A stretch of DNA of 64,000 nt from an uncultured Pelagibacteraceae bacterium. GTDB taxonomy: Bacteria > Pseudomonadota > Alphaproteobacteria > Pelagibacterales > Pelagibacteraceae. A model generated the notes under the pieces. The model was not told the DNA's origin, did not search any database, and saw only the letters and a list, made by a program, of their open reading frames with translations. The stretch is from positions 124,001 through 188,000 of the forward strand of contig CACGGD010000002.1 of NCBI GenBank assembly GCA_902572605.1, in the 5' to 3' direction. Positions 50,991-61,399 of this stretch are shown one piece after another. The stretch's first letter is position 1. Every line of letters starts with the position of its first letter. Position numbers and translations under genes: made by a program.

Positions 50991-52433
50991 ATGAAAATCA
51001 ATCCTAACGGTTTTAGAGAATATGATGCTAGATGGTTGTTTGAAAAAGACATCGATTTAGAGGGAGTCGTTGATTTAGGAAAAGGTCTTGGGACTCAAAT
51101 TATCAAGCATACAAAAAAAACTAATCCTAGAGTTATCGTAGGTCATGATTATCGTTCTTATAGTGAAGAAATTAAAAAAAATTTAATTAAAGGGCTAGTG
51201 TCTGCGGGATGTAATGTTGAAGATATTGGATTATCATTATCCCCTACAGTTTATTTTGCTCAATTTAAAATGGACTCAGATGCAATTGCTATGGTTACTG
51301 CAAGTCATAATGAAAATGGCTGGACAGGAGTAAAGATGGGGATAAAAAAAGGATTAACCCATGATCCAGAAGAAATGAATGAATTAAAAGAAATAACGCT
51401 AGGTAAAAAATTTATTGAAGGTCGAGGTTCTTATAAAAGTATAAAGGATTTCAAAAAAATTTATACAGAAAATTTAATTGCAAAAAATAAAATTAAAAAA
51501 AAAATCAAAGCAATTGTAGCTTGTGGAAATGGAACAGCAAGTATATTTGCTCCTGAGATTTTAAGGGGTATAGGATGTGAAGTTATAGAATTAGATTGCA
51601 AATTAGACTGGTCGTTTCCAAAATATAATCCAAATCCTGAAGATATAAAAATGCTTCATGAAATATCAAATGCTGTAAAAAATAATAAGGCAGATATTGG
51701 TTTTGGCTTTGATGGAGATGGTGACAGGTGTGGAGTGATTGACAATAATGGAAATGAAATTTATTCTGATAAAATCGGATTACTAATAGCTAGAAATTTA
51801 TCTAATAAATACAAAAACTCCAAGTTTATAGTAGATGTCAAATCCACTGGCCTTTATTCAAAAGATAAGATTCTTTTAGAAAATCAATGCAAAACAATTT
51901 ATTGGAAAACAGGTCATTCCCATATTAAAAGAAAAGTATATTTAGAAAAAGCTTTAGCTGGTTTTGAAAAAAGTGGTCATTTCTTTTTTAATCAACCTTT
52001 GGGGTATGGTTATGATGATGGTGTTAATTCAGCAATACAAATCTGCCATTTGCTAGATAATCAAAATAAAAAAATTAGTGAAATTATTAATGAATTACCA
52101 AAAACTTTTCAGTCGCCTACTATGGCGCCATTCTGTAAAGATGAAGAAAAATATGAGGTTGTTGATGAAATAATAAAAAGGATTCAACAACTTAAAAAGG
52201 AAAAAGTTAAAATTGATAATCAACATATTACTGAATTGTTAACGATTAATGGAATTAGATTTTCTTTAGAAGATGGTTCATGGGGTTTAATTAGAGCTTC
52301 ATCGAACAAACCTTCACTAGTTGTTGTTACCGAAAGTCCTACCTCAGAGATTAGAAAGAAAAATATTTTTAATTTTATAGACTCTTTGCTTCAAAAAACT
52401 AAAAAAATTGGTGAATACGATCAAAAAATTTAG
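50991..52433 (+). CDS. manB: Phosphomannomutase/phosphoglucomutase
   Basis: FREYDARWLFEKDIDLEGVVDLGKGLGT, MVTASHNENGWTGVKMG, GFGFDGDGDRCGVIDNNGNEIYSDKIG. Confidence 0.92.
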   Translation: MKINPNGFREYDARWLFEKDIDLEGVVDLGKGLGTQIIKHTKKTNPRVIVGHDYRSYSEEIKKNLIKGLVSAGCNVEDIGLSLSPTVYFAQFKMDSDAIAMVTASHNENGWTGVKMGIKKGLTHDPEEMNELKEITLGKKFIEGRGSYKSIKDFKKIYTENLIAKNKIKKKIKAIVACGNGTASIFAPEILRGIGCEVIELDCKLDWSFPKYNPNPEDIKMLHEISNAVKNNKADIGFGFDGDGDRCGVIDNNGNEIYSDKIGLLIARNLSNKYKNSKFIVDVKSTGLYSKDKILLENQCKTIYWKTGHSHIKRKVYLEKALAGFEKSGHFFFNQPLGYGYDDGVNSAIQICHLLDNQNKKISEIINELPKTFQSPTMAPFCKDEEKYEVVDEIIKRIQQLKKEKVKIDNQHITELLTINGIRFSLEDGSWGLIRASSNKPSLVVVTESPTSEIRKKNIFNFIDSLLQKTKKIGEYDQKI

Positions 52434-52442
52434 CTTCTGGAA

Positions 52443-53171
52443 ATGAAAAAAAATTTATTCTTGAATTTTTCTTTAAAGTTTAAATACTTTTATAAAATAT
52501 ATCTTTTATACAATATTTACATAAGAAATTTAAAATACTTATTGAAAGATAGCTATTCTCAGTTTGGCGAAGATGCTTATTTAAAAAAATATTTTAAGAA
52601 AAGAAATGGTTTTTATGTTGATATAGGTTGCCACCATCCGTTCAGATACAATAACACTTTTATTCTATATAAACGAGGTTGGACTGGTTTAAATATTGAT
52701 CTTAGTCAAATTAGTATTGATTTATTTAATTTACTTAGACCTAAAGATATTAATATATGTACAGCAATATCTAATAAAACAGGTAAAATTAAATTTTACA
52801 TACCTAATAAAAATCCATTATCTCCAGAAATAACAACAGACCAAAATTTTACTAAAAAATTCAAGAAATTACATGGAAATTCTTATGATGCTTATACGAC
52901 AAAAAGTACAACATGGAAAGCTATTGAAAAAAAATATAAAAACAAAATTAAAAAAATTGATTTACTTAAAATTGACATTGAAGGATCCGACTTAAAAGTT
53001 TTAAAATCTATCAATCTTTTCAAACTTAAACCTACTCTTATAATGACAGAGGCTCCATCCTTTGAAAAATTATTAAAAAGAAAAATTATAAGTTTTTTAA
53101 AAACTAAAAACTACTCCATTATTTTTGATAATAATCTTAATATAATTTTTAAAAGAAAAGATGGTCATTAA
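52443..53171 (+). CDS. FkbM-family methyltransferase
   Basis: YSQFGEDAYLKKYF, GFYVDIGCHHPFRYNNTFILYKRGWTGLNIDLS, IDLLKIDIEGSDLKVLKSI. Confidence 0.85.
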   Translation: MKKNLFLNFSLKFKYFYKIYLLYNIYIRNLKYLLKDSYSQFGEDAYLKKYFKKRNGFYVDIGCHHPFRYNNTFILYKRGWTGLNIDLSQISIDLFNLLRPKDINICTAISNKTGKIKFYIPNKNPLSPEITTDQNFTKKFKKLHGNSYDAYTTKSTTWKAIEKKYKNKIKKIDLLKIDIEGSDLKVLKSINLFKLKPTLIMTEAPSFEKLLKRKIISFLKTKNYSIIFDNNLNIIFKRKDGH

Positions 53172-53998
53172 AGATTGAAATATTCATATAAAAATTTTGT
53201 ACCAATAATGATTAAAAATAAACCAAAATATTTGGTCATCTTTTTTTTATCTATTCTATGGCTTGCTTTTGCTCCTAATCTTGCCATGAAAGCAGTTATT
53301 GGAAAAAAGACTAAGAATGCCGGCACATTTAGAAATCCTAAACTGAACGGTAAATTTGTTCTTAAATAATTTCCAGAGATAAAAAATCCTATAGCACCAA
53401 AAAGAGCTATTATGAATCCTATCGCAGCTGCACTTCCAATTGCTTTGTTAATCGGATAACCGAAAAACTTTAGAATAGGAACATTCATTACTGCACCACC
53501 AATGCCCATAGGTGCTGATATAAATCCCGTGATAATACCTGAAATAACTTTAGCAGGTAAGCCCATCTTAATTGAAAGATCCGACTCCTTCTCTTTTAAA
53601 TATAATAAATAAAAAGCTAGTATGTAAACAATGACAGTAAAAAATAATATTAAAGGTTTAGTTTTTAACCCAGCAGCTAAAATTGTTCCTAGAATTACTC
53701 CTATGACAACGAAAAATCCGTAACCTCTGACGATATTAAAGTCTACAGCTTTATGTTGATGATGAGTTAAAACAGAAACTATCGATGTAGGAATAATTAT
53801 TGCAAAAGAAGTTCCAACTGCTAGATGCATCAGGTAAGCAGGCTCAATACCTGCTAAACCAAAAGTGTAAAATAAAATTGGCACTGTAATTAATCCTCCT
53901 CCAATTCCAAACAATCCAGCTGCAAATCCAGCTGGTATTGCTGTGGCAACCATGATTAAAATTAAATAAATAGTTTCTTGTTGAGAGAGGATATCCAA
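53168..53998 (-). CDS. TauE/SafE-family sulfite exporter-like membrane protein
   Basis: GFAAGLFGIGGGLITVPILFY, GFISAPMGIGGAVMNVPILKFFGYP. Confidence 0.9.
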   Translation of the reverse strand: MDILSQQETIYLILIMVATAIPAGFAAGLFGIGGGLITVPILFYTFGLAGIEPAYLMHLAVGTSFAIIIPTSIVSVLTHHQHKAVDFNIVRGYGFFVVIGVILGTILAAGLKTKPLILFFTVIVYILAFYLLYLKEKESDLSIKMGLPAKVISGIITGFISAPMGIGGAVMNVPILKFFGYPINKAIGSAAAIGFIIALFGAIGFFISGNYLRTNLPFSLGFLNVPAFLVFFPITAFMARLGAKASHRIDKKKMTKYFGLFLIIIGTKFLYEYFNL

Positions 53999-54000
53999 AA

Positions 54001-54984
54001 CTATCTTTCTAGTGATACTAGATTTTTTTGTCTAACCTGATCCATTATATGATTTACTTTTTGAAGGTCAGCATTTCTTATACACATATTTTTTGAAAGA
54101 TATTGTTTCCAGGTTCTTGAGCCATTTTGCCCATGAAATAAACCAACTGTGTGTCTCATAATATGATTTAACTGAACTCCCTTAGCAGTTTCTTCTTGAA
54201 TATATGGTATTAATTTTTCCATAACTTCGGTTCTTGTAGGAACATTTTTATTATTAAAAATATTTCTTTCAATATCAGCTAAGAAATACGGTGAATGATA
54301 TATAGCCCTTCCTATCATAGCGCCATCAACTTTAGATAAATGATTTTTAATATCTTCAGTCGTTTTAATGCCTCCATTAATTATAATTTCATCATTTTTA
54401 AAATATTCTTTTAATTTATAAACAAATTCATACTTTAAGGGTGGTATATTTAAATTCTCTTTAGGGCTTAGTTTTTTTAATAATGCTTTCCTCGCATGTA
54501 TTACAAATTTTTTTGAACCAGCATCTTTGGTAGTTTTTATAAAAGATTTTAAAAATTCAAAATTTTCAATTTCATTGTATCCAATTCTTGTTTTAATTGT
54601 CACTGGAAGTCTAGTTGCTTTGACCATTGCTTCTATACATCTTCCAACAAGATACGGCTCTTGCATTAAACAAGCTCCAAATTTATTTTTTTGGACTTTT
54701 CTACTTGGACAACCAAGATTTAAATTTATTTCTTTATAACCATAGTCTTCTGAAATTTTGCACGCTTCTGCTAATTCGTCCGGATTCGAACCTCCAATTT
54801 GTAAAATTACTGGATTAGTAATATTCTTGAAGGATAAAAGTTTATTTCGATCACCTCTTATGATTGCATTGGCTACAATCATTTCAGTGTAAAGATGAAT
54901 ATTCTTACTAATTAAACTTAAAAAATATATTTCATGTTTGTCAGTGCAATCCATCATAGGTGCTACTGAGACGGTCTTAATCAT
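54001..54984 (-). CDS. dusA: tRNA-dihydrouridine synthase DusA-like
   Basis: SVAPMMDCTDKHEIYFLSLISK, EINLNLGCPSRKVQKNKFGACLM, DGAMIGRAIYHSPYFL, RHTVGLFHGQNGSRTWKQYLS. Confidence 0.93.
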   Translation of the reverse strand: MIKTVSVAPMMDCTDKHEIYFLSLISKNIHLYTEMIVANAIIRGDRNKLLSFKNITNPVILQIGGSNPDELAEACKISEDYGYKEINLNLGCPSRKVQKNKFGACLMQEPYLVGRCIEAMVKATRLPVTIKTRIGYNEIENFEFLKSFIKTTKDAGSKKFVIHARKALLKKLSPKENLNIPPLKYEFVYKLKEYFKNDEIIINGGIKTTEDIKNHLSKVDGAMIGRAIYHSPYFLADIERNIFNNKNVPTRTEVMEKLIPYIQEETAKGVQLNHIMRHTVGLFHGQNGSRTWKQYLSKNMCIRNADLQKVNHIMDQVRQKNLVSLER

Positions 54985-54987
54985 AAT

Positions 54988-55503
54988 TTATTCTGATTTG
55001 TTTTTTTCTTCTGTTGAGGCCTCTTCTTTTAGTTCAAGAGGAGCTTCTTCTGTTTCAGTTTCCAAATTTTCTTCTTTGATTTCAGGCTGTTCTGCTTTTA
55101 ATTCTGAAAGAGCCTCTTTTGCTAAATTGCTCGATGCAGGTTTCTTAATTTCAGGAATTCTTCTTGTTCTTTTAGAAGGTAAAATAGCTACTCCACTTTT
55201 AGAAATTTGCCCTTTGTATAAATTTTCAAATTCATCATTTGTCTCTTCTTCTACGTCTTCTTGTTGTTCGTCTTCATCTGGCTCTTTTCGAAGTCTTTTG
55301 ATAGCATTCTGTTCTAATTCTTCTATGGAAATCTTACCGTCACCTATCTCTCTTAAAGAGATAATCGTTCTTTTGTCATTATCCTCTTCAACTAAAATTG
55401 GAGCGCCAGAGTTTAATTGAACAGTTCTTTCTTTAGCTAATAAAACTAGATCGTATTGGTTATCAACTTTTTCTAAGCAGTCTTCAACTGTAATTCTTGC
55501 CAT
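54988..55503 (-). CDS. rpoZ: RNA polymerase omega subunit with long acidic C-terminal extension
   Basis: MARITVEDCLEKVDNQYDLVLLAKERTVQLNSGAPILVEEDNDKRTIISLREIGDGKI; 171 aa with Glu-rich tail. Confidence 0.9.
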   Translation of the reverse strand: MARITVEDCLEKVDNQYDLVLLAKERTVQLNSGAPILVEEDNDKRTIISLREIGDGKISIEELEQNAIKRLRKEPDEDEQQEDVEEETNDEFENLYKGQISKSGVAILPSKRTRRIPEIKKPASSNLAKEALSELKAEQPEIKEENLETETEEAPLELKEEASTEEKNKSE

Positions 55504-55541
55504 GATGATGAGTGTATATTCAAATAATCTATATAAATCAA

Positions 55542-56756
55542 TTATTTTTTGAGCCTAATTGGTTCTAAAGTTTTTCTTATTATTATTAAAAGAGTTAATG
55601 AAATGACTACGTATATGCCAGAAATAGTAGCAATGTTTTCAATAGAAAATCCCTGATCAATTAATAGTCCAAACACTGCAGTGCCGAAAGCTGTTGAAAA
55701 AACCATAAAAGCAGTTGTTAAAGCTTTTATTGAACCAATGAATTTTACCCCATAAATTTCAGCCCAAGTAGAAGAGCCAAGAACATTTGCAAAACCGTTA
55801 GAAATTCCAATTAAACCCAAAAAAACAAAAGCAGAAATTTCCTGTTGATAATAGAACAATACAAACATAGCTAAAAGCAATGGAATATTCATTAAAGGGA
55901 TTAATTTCCTGCTAGTAAATTTATCAACTAAAAAACCGGAAAACAATAAAGTAATAATTGAAGCTATCGAATAAACCATAAAAGCTTTAGGTATTGTGTA
56001 TACGGTCCACATTTTTGAATCAGAAATAAAAGATTGATATACGAATACTCCAGTAGCTATCCAAGGCATAGCTAACATATTTAAAGAAACAATATAAAAT
56101 CTATAATCTTTAATTACTTCTCCTCTATTCCAACTTTTTATTTTAAAACTTTTTGATGAATTTTCATCTTTTTCCCTTGAGTCTAATTTAATATTCCTAA
56201 TTGTATTTAGAACTATAAATGGTAAAAATAAAATTATTAATAATGCAATTCCTTGCCATACTGTCCTCCATGAATACATTGCTAGTAAATAAGTTACTAA
56301 TACAGGTAGTATAAATTCTGCAGAAGATAATCCAAACCAGATACTGCTAAGAGCCTTTCCTCTAGATTTTTCAAAAAATCTTGAAATTGTAGTTGTAGCA
56401 GTATGACTCATTAAACCCTGGCCAGAAAATCTCATTAAAAAAACTCCAGCTGCTAAAAAATAAACACTTTTTAAAATAGAAAAAAAAAGAGAAGATAAAA
56501 ATAATAATATAATAACAAAAATAGAATAATAAATTATTTGATACTCATCTATTTTCTTTCCGACCCATATTAATAAAACACTAGAAAAGATTGTTGCAAT
56601 CGCATAAATATTTCCGAACTGTCCGTGGGTAATACCCAATTCATTTCTTATTGGTGCGTTAAACAATCCCAGAAAAAAGCTCTGTCCAAAACTAGAAAAA
56701 AATGTAAATATAAAACCAAATATAATTACTTTTTTGTTTAACGAAAGGTTAATCAT
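55542..56756 (-). CDS. MFS transporter
   Basis: 12-TM-like hydrophobicity; FIFTFFSSFGQSFFLGLFNAPIRNELGITHGQFGNIYAIATIFSSVLL. Confidence 0.85.
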   Translation of the reverse strand: MINLSLNKKVIIFGFIFTFFSSFGQSFFLGLFNAPIRNELGITHGQFGNIYAIATIFSSVLLIWVGKKIDEYQIIYYSIFVIILLFLSSLFFSILKSVYFLAAGVFLMRFSGQGLMSHTATTTISRFFEKSRGKALSSIWFGLSSAEFILPVLVTYLLAMYSWRTVWQGIALLIILFLPFIVLNTIRNIKLDSREKDENSSKSFKIKSWNRGEVIKDYRFYIVSLNMLAMPWIATGVFVYQSFISDSKMWTVYTIPKAFMVYSIASIITLLFSGFLVDKFTSRKLIPLMNIPLLLAMFVLFYYQQEISAFVFLGLIGISNGFANVLGSSTWAEIYGVKFIGSIKALTTAFMVFSTAFGTAVFGLLIDQGFSIENIATISGIYVVISLTLLIIIRKTLEPIRLKK

Positions 56757-56758
56757 TT

Positions 56759-57628
56759 ATGAGCTGTAAAGTTGCTTTCATAGGTTTGGGTGTGATGGGT
56801 TACCCTATGGCAGGTTATATATCAAAAGCAGGTCACCATGTAACTGTTTATAATCGCACAAAAACCAAAGCTGAAAAATGGACTAAGGAATATAAAGGAA
56901 AAATCGCTGATACACCTATGGATGCCGCTAAAGACTGTGATTTCATTTTTACATGTGTTGGAAATGATAATGATTTGAGAGAAGTTACTCTTGGAGATAA
57001 AGGATTATTTAAATCTGCTAAAAAAAATGCAATCTATGTCGATAACACAACTGCTTCTGCAAATATAGCTAGAGAACTTTATAAAGAAGCTAAGACAAAA
57101 GGATTTGATTTTTTAGATGCCCCTATATCTGGCGGTCAAGCTGGTGCAGAGGGTGGAACTTTAACTGTAATGGTCGGGGGAGATGAATCTGCATTTAAGA
57201 AAGCAGAGCCTGTAATCGATTGTTACAGTAAGAAAATTAAATTGCTTGGACCTTCTGGAAGCGGTCAACTAACAAAAATGGTAAATCAAATTTGTATAGC
57301 AGGATTAGTTCAAGGTTTATCTGAAGCTATAAATTTTGGAATGAACGCTGGCTTAAATATGCATGACGTAATAGAAGTTATTTCCAAAGGCGCAGCTCAA
57401 TCTTGGCAAATGGAAAATAGACACAAAACAATGATCGAAGACAAGTTCGATTATGGTTTTGCTGTTGATTGGATGAGAAAAGATTTAAAAATAGCGATGG
57501 ATGAAGCAAAGAAAAATAATTCTCCCCTACCTATAACTAAAATCATTGATGATTATTATGCAGAAGTACAAAAGATGGGCGGTCAAAGATGGGACACTTC
57601 AAGCTTAATCAAAAGATTTAGAAAGTAA
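56759..57628 (+). CDS. Beta-hydroxyacid dehydrogenase (3-hydroxyisobutyrate dehydrogenase-like)
   Basis: VAFIGLGVMGYPMAGYISKAGHHVTVYNRT, FLDAPISGGQAGAEGGTLTVMVGG, GSGQLTKMVNQI. Confidence 0.9.
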   Translation: MSCKVAFIGLGVMGYPMAGYISKAGHHVTVYNRTKTKAEKWTKEYKGKIADTPMDAAKDCDFIFTCVGNDNDLREVTLGDKGLFKSAKKNAIYVDNTTASANIARELYKEAKTKGFDFLDAPISGGQAGAEGGTLTVMVGGDESAFKKAEPVIDCYSKKIKLLGPSGSGQLTKMVNQICIAGLVQGLSEAINFGMNAGLNMHDVIEVISKGAAQSWQMENRHKTMIEDKFDYGFAVDWMRKDLKIAMDEAKKNNSPLPITKIIDDYYAEVQKMGGQRWDTSSLIKRFRK

Positions 57629-57631
57629 TGT

Positions 57632-58231
57632 ATGCAACCAGCATACTACGAAAACCTAAAGGAAATTCAGAAAAAGTTATGGTCCATGTTGGACGATGCA
57701 GTAGTTAATAGAAGTTCATCTTTTAGAATACCAGTTTTCATTTGTGCTGATCAAAATGATATCGATGGAAGGATAGTGGTTTTGAGAAAATCAGATAGGA
57801 AGAATAATGTATTGCAATTTCATACTGATCTTAGATCTCAAAAAGTTGATATACTTAAACAAAATAAGAATGCGTCTTTAGTTTTTTATGATAAAGAAGA
57901 AAAAATCCAATTAAGAGTAAAAGTTATTTGTGAAATTAATAATAAAAATTCAATAGCTGAAGAATCCTGGAAAAAAACTCAACACATTAGTAGACGATGT
58001 TATCTTACAGATAGTGGGCCTGGATCTGTATCAGAGAGTCCAACATCAGGTATGATTTCAAAATTAGAGGATTTTGATTATACGATGGAACAAAGTGAAA
58101 AAGGTTATGAAAATTTTACAGTAATCAAATGTAAAATTAAATCTATTGAGTGGTTATATTTAGCTGCAAAAGGTCACCGTAGAGCTATATTTGATTTTGA
58201 AAATAATAAAAACAATTGGTTAGTTCCCTAA
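57632..58231 (+). CDS. Pyridoxamine 5'-phosphate oxidase-family protein
   Basis: GRIVVLRKSDRKNNVLQFHTDLRSQKVDILKQNKNASLVFYDKEEKIQLRVK, GHRRAIFDF. Confidence 0.75.
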   Translation: MQPAYYENLKEIQKKLWSMLDDAVVNRSSSFRIPVFICADQNDIDGRIVVLRKSDRKNNVLQFHTDLRSQKVDILKQNKNASLVFYDKEEKIQLRVKVICEINNKNSIAEESWKKTQHISRRCYLTDSGPGSVSESPTSGMISKLEDFDYTMEQSEKGYENFTVIKCKIKSIEWLYLAAKGHRRAIFDFENNKNNWLVP

Positions 58232-58233
58232 AT

Positions 58234-58737
58234 TTATTTTTTATACTTTTTATAATTTGCAACATAATGTTCAGCATTTTCTTTAATGCTTTTTATTTCT
58301 TCATCTGTTACTTGTCTTACTATCTTACCAGGACTACCAAGAACTAGAGATCTTTCTGGAATAACTTTATTTTCAGTAACGAGAGCGTTCGCCCCTATAA
58401 TTGAATTCTTTCCAATCTTTGCTTTATTTAAGATAGTGCTGCCAATTCCTATTAAGCAGTCATCTTCAATAACACATCCATGAAGCATTACTAAATGACC
58501 CACGGTAACATTCTTTCCTATTATTGCCGGACAACCAGGATCTGTATGTACCACGCTTCCATCTTGAATATTTGACCCTTCTCCTATTGTAATAGTTTCA
58601 ACATCACCTCTCAGCGTAACATTAAACCATATATTCGAATCCTTTTTTAAATCTACGTTTCCAATTACTACTGCATTTGGTGCAACCCAACTGTTTGGGT
58701 CTAGTTTAGGTGTTTTGCCTTCAAAATCGTAAATCAT
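58234..58737 (-). CDS. Gamma-carbonic-anhydrase-family hexapeptide protein
   Basis: VAPNAVVIGNVDLKKDSNIWFNVTLRGDVETITIGEGSNIQDGSVVHTD, NVTVGHLVMLHGCVIEDDCLIGIGSTILN. Confidence 0.92.
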   Translation of the reverse strand: MIYDFEGKTPKLDPNSWVAPNAVVIGNVDLKKDSNIWFNVTLRGDVETITIGEGSNIQDGSVVHTDPGCPAIIGKNVTVGHLVMLHGCVIEDDCLIGIGSTILNKAKIGKNSIIGANALVTENKVIPERSLVLGSPGKIVRQVTDEEIKSIKENAEHYVANYKKYKK

Positions 58738-58778
58738 AAAATTGCTGTATAATTAATTAATAACTCTTATAATATATT

Positions 58779-59336
58779 ATGGCTCTAACTAAAACACCAA
58801 TTTGTGACTTCGGTAAAAAAGCAGAGGATTTCAAACTCAAATCTATAAATCACGAATTTATTTCTCTGGAAGATATAAAGGGGACAAATGGAACATTAAT
58901 AATGTTCATTTGTAATCATTGCCCATATGTCAAAGCTATCATAAGAGATCTTGTTGAGGATTGTAAAAATTTGAAAAAGGATGGAATTAGCTCTGTTGCT
59001 ATAATGTCTAATGATACAGAAAATTATCCTGAAGACTCGTTTGATAAAATGATTCAATTTTCAATAGATAATAAATTCGGTGATTTAAATTATTTAATAG
59101 ATAGTACTCAAGAAACTGCAAAAAAATATGGAGCTGTTTGTACTCCAGATTTTTTCGGCTTTAATAAAAATTTAGAACTTCAGTATAGAGGAAGAATAAG
59201 GGAGCTTAAAAATTTAAAACCTATTAGCGACGGAGAAAGTGATTTAAAATTAGCAATGCAAATGATTGCAAATACACAAAAAGGTCCTAAAGAGCAAATT
59301 CCAAGTATGGGATGTAACATTAAATGGTTTAAATAA
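58779..59336 (+). CDS. Thioredoxin-fold (AhpC/TSA-like) protein
   Basis: DFKLKSINHEFISLEDIKGTNGTLIMFICNHCPYVKAIIRDLVE, YGAVCTPDFFGFN. Confidence 0.88.
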   Translation: MALTKTPICDFGKKAEDFKLKSINHEFISLEDIKGTNGTLIMFICNHCPYVKAIIRDLVEDCKNLKKDGISSVAIMSNDTENYPEDSFDKMIQFSIDNKFGDLNYLIDSTQETAKKYGAVCTPDFFGFNKNLELQYRGRIRELKNLKPISDGESDLKLAMQMIANTQKGPKEQIPSMGCNIKWFK

Positions 59337-60427
59337 TGTTTTTAATTTCTACTAGAAATTTTCCACCAGATATAGGAGGTATACAAAATTTGATGGAAGG
59401 GTTGTCTATTGCGCTTCTGAATCATGGTCCTGTAAAAGTTTTTGCAGATAATTTTGAAAATTCTGAAAATTATGATCAAAATTCTAGATTAAACATACAA
59501 AGAGTTTCTGGTTTCAAAATTTTTAAAAAATATAGAAAAGCTAATTTAGTTAAAGAATTTATAAATAGTAACGAATTAAGAGCAGCTTTTTTTGATCATT
59601 GGAAAAGTATAGAAAATATAGACACATCTATTTTAGAAAAAACAAAAACTTTTTGTTTAATACACTCTAAAGAGATAAATCATCCTCTTGGGTCTACCTT
59701 AAACAAAAGGATGCTTGTGGCATTGAATAAAGCTGATTTTGTAATTGCGAACTCAAATTTTTCAAAAAGTTTAGCTATTAAACTAGGTTATAAAAAAAAA
59801 AATATAAAAATAATTAATCCTGGTTGCAACTATCCTATTGAGGTCAATCATAAAGGCAAAGAATTTGCAAAAATAATTTATGGTGATTCTTTTCCAAAAT
59901 TAATTACAATTTCCAGATTAGATGGAAGAAAAAGCCATCAAAATATTTTAATGACCATTAAAAACCTTTTACCTAAATTTCCAAAATTGAAATATGTATC
60001 AATTGGAGATGGAAATGAAAAAAATAATTTAATTAAATTAACAAAGGAACTTGGCCTATCAGATAAAGTAAATTTTATATATCAATCCACTGAACAAGAA
60101 AAATTAGGTTTACTTGAAAAATCAGATGTATTTGTAATGCCCTCTATAGTTTATAAAAAATCAGTAGAAGGATTTGGAATTACTTATATTGAAGCTGCAT
60201 CTTATGGAAAACCTTCGATCGGCGGAGTCTTTGGTGGTGAGGCAGATGCTATACTTGAAGGAAAAACTGGTTATCTTTGTGACGGTAACGATTTAAATTC
60301 TCTTTATGAAACATTACTAAAAATTTTTGAAAATGATCACTATAAAAAATTAGGTACTAATGCTTTAGAGTTTTCGAAAAACTTTAACTGGAATAAAATT
60401 ATAAAAAAATATATAGAATTAATTTAA
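59336..60427 (+). CDS. Glycosyltransferase family 4
   Basis: RNFPPDIGGIQNLMEGLSIAL, TISRLDGRKSHQNILMTI, FVMPSIVYKKSVEGFGITYIEAASYGKPSIGGVFGGEADAI. Confidence 0.9.
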   Translation: MFLISTRNFPPDIGGIQNLMEGLSIALLNHGPVKVFADNFENSENYDQNSRLNIQRVSGFKIFKKYRKANLVKEFINSNELRAAFFDHWKSIENIDTSILEKTKTFCLIHSKEINHPLGSTLNKRMLVALNKADFVIANSNFSKSLAIKLGYKKKNIKIINPGCNYPIEVNHKGKEFAKIIYGDSFPKLITISRLDGRKSHQNILMTIKNLLPKFPKLKYVSIGDGNEKNNLIKLTKELGLSDKVNFIYQSTEQEKLGLLEKSDVFVMPSIVYKKSVEGFGITYIEAASYGKPSIGGVFGGEADAILEGKTGYLCDGNDLNSLYETLLKIFENDHYKKLGTNALEFSKNFNWNKIIKKYIELI

Positions 60428-61351
60428 ATTACTTTTTATCTCTCTCATTACTGTATCAACATCTAGATCAGCTAAATTTTTTACACTTAATGCTTTGAAA
60501 ATTGAGCTTTCTATACTCACTTTTTTTGCAGAGGTATGCCTTCCGAAAAGAACTAATCCTTTTTTTTTTAAATGAGATGCTATGTGAGCAGGACCTGTGT
60601 CATTAGAAATAACAAATTTTGAACCATATATTAATGAGATCAACATTTTTATATTAATAGGTTGCTCATTGTTCATAACAATATTTGCATTTAATCCTTT
60701 AGCCTCTTCAATTTCATCTGGGCCAGGAGCAACTAATATAGAATAATTGTTTTTATATTCTCGCCTTATTCTTGAAATCAAATCTTTAAAGTAAGGCCAT
60801 TTTTTATTTAGATGTTTTTTTGAACAAAATGGAAAAACTAAAATATAATCCCTGTTTGTATATTGTTGTATTAAAGCTGATGGATCCTCACGGGCCCAGC
60901 TAAGATCTATATTCTTAATATATTTTGTGGGAATATTATTCTTTTTTAATTGTAATTCCATGCGATCTAAAACAGGATAATTATCAAAATCTTTTTTAGT
61001 CTGCCCAACTTCTAATGTGTCTTCAGAAGAAGACCATTCAGAATTTTTTAAAATGAAATTCTTATAAAATTTTGTTCTATTAGAATTTTGTAGATCAAAT
61101 ACTTTAGTAAAATTATATTTAGATAATAATTTTTTTAAATTATATAAGAAAAAAATATTCCAGCGTGGTAATCTTTTATCAATAATTACTCCATCTAGAT
61201 AAGGACACTCAGACATAAATATTGAATAAGGTCTAGAGGTTAGTAAGAAAACTTTTCTATTTGGATAAAATTCTTTAATATCTTTTATAGCCCCATTTGC
61301 TTGTATCAAATCTCCTAGAGAGCCGTGTTTAATTATTAATATATTTGACAT
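60419..61351 (-). CDS. Glycosyltransferase family 9 (heptosyltransferase-like)
   Basis: ILIIKHGSLGDLIQANGAIKDIKEFYPNRKVFLLTS, FVISNDTGPAHIASHLKKKGLVLFG. Confidence 0.9.
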   Translation of the reverse strand: MSNILIIKHGSLGDLIQANGAIKDIKEFYPNRKVFLLTSRPYSIFMSECPYLDGVIIDKRLPRWNIFFLYNLKKLLSKYNFTKVFDLQNSNRTKFYKNFILKNSEWSSSEDTLEVGQTKKDFDNYPVLDRMELQLKKNNIPTKYIKNIDLSWAREDPSALIQQYTNRDYILVFPFCSKKHLNKKWPYFKDLISRIRREYKNNYSILVAPGPDEIEEAKGLNANIVMNNEQPINIKMLISLIYGSKFVISNDTGPAHIASHLKKKGLVLFGRHTSAKKVSIESSIFKALSVKNLADLDVDTVMREIKSNLN

Positions 61352-61399
61352 TATACTAACTGCATATATTAAATGGTATTAAATATCTAAAAAAATATT

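Noticed and set aside
54775-54805. tRNA T-loop-like string GGATTCGAACCTCC
   Set aside because: Lies inside the dusA coding frame (QIGGSNPDELAEA) and no cloverleaf can be built around it.
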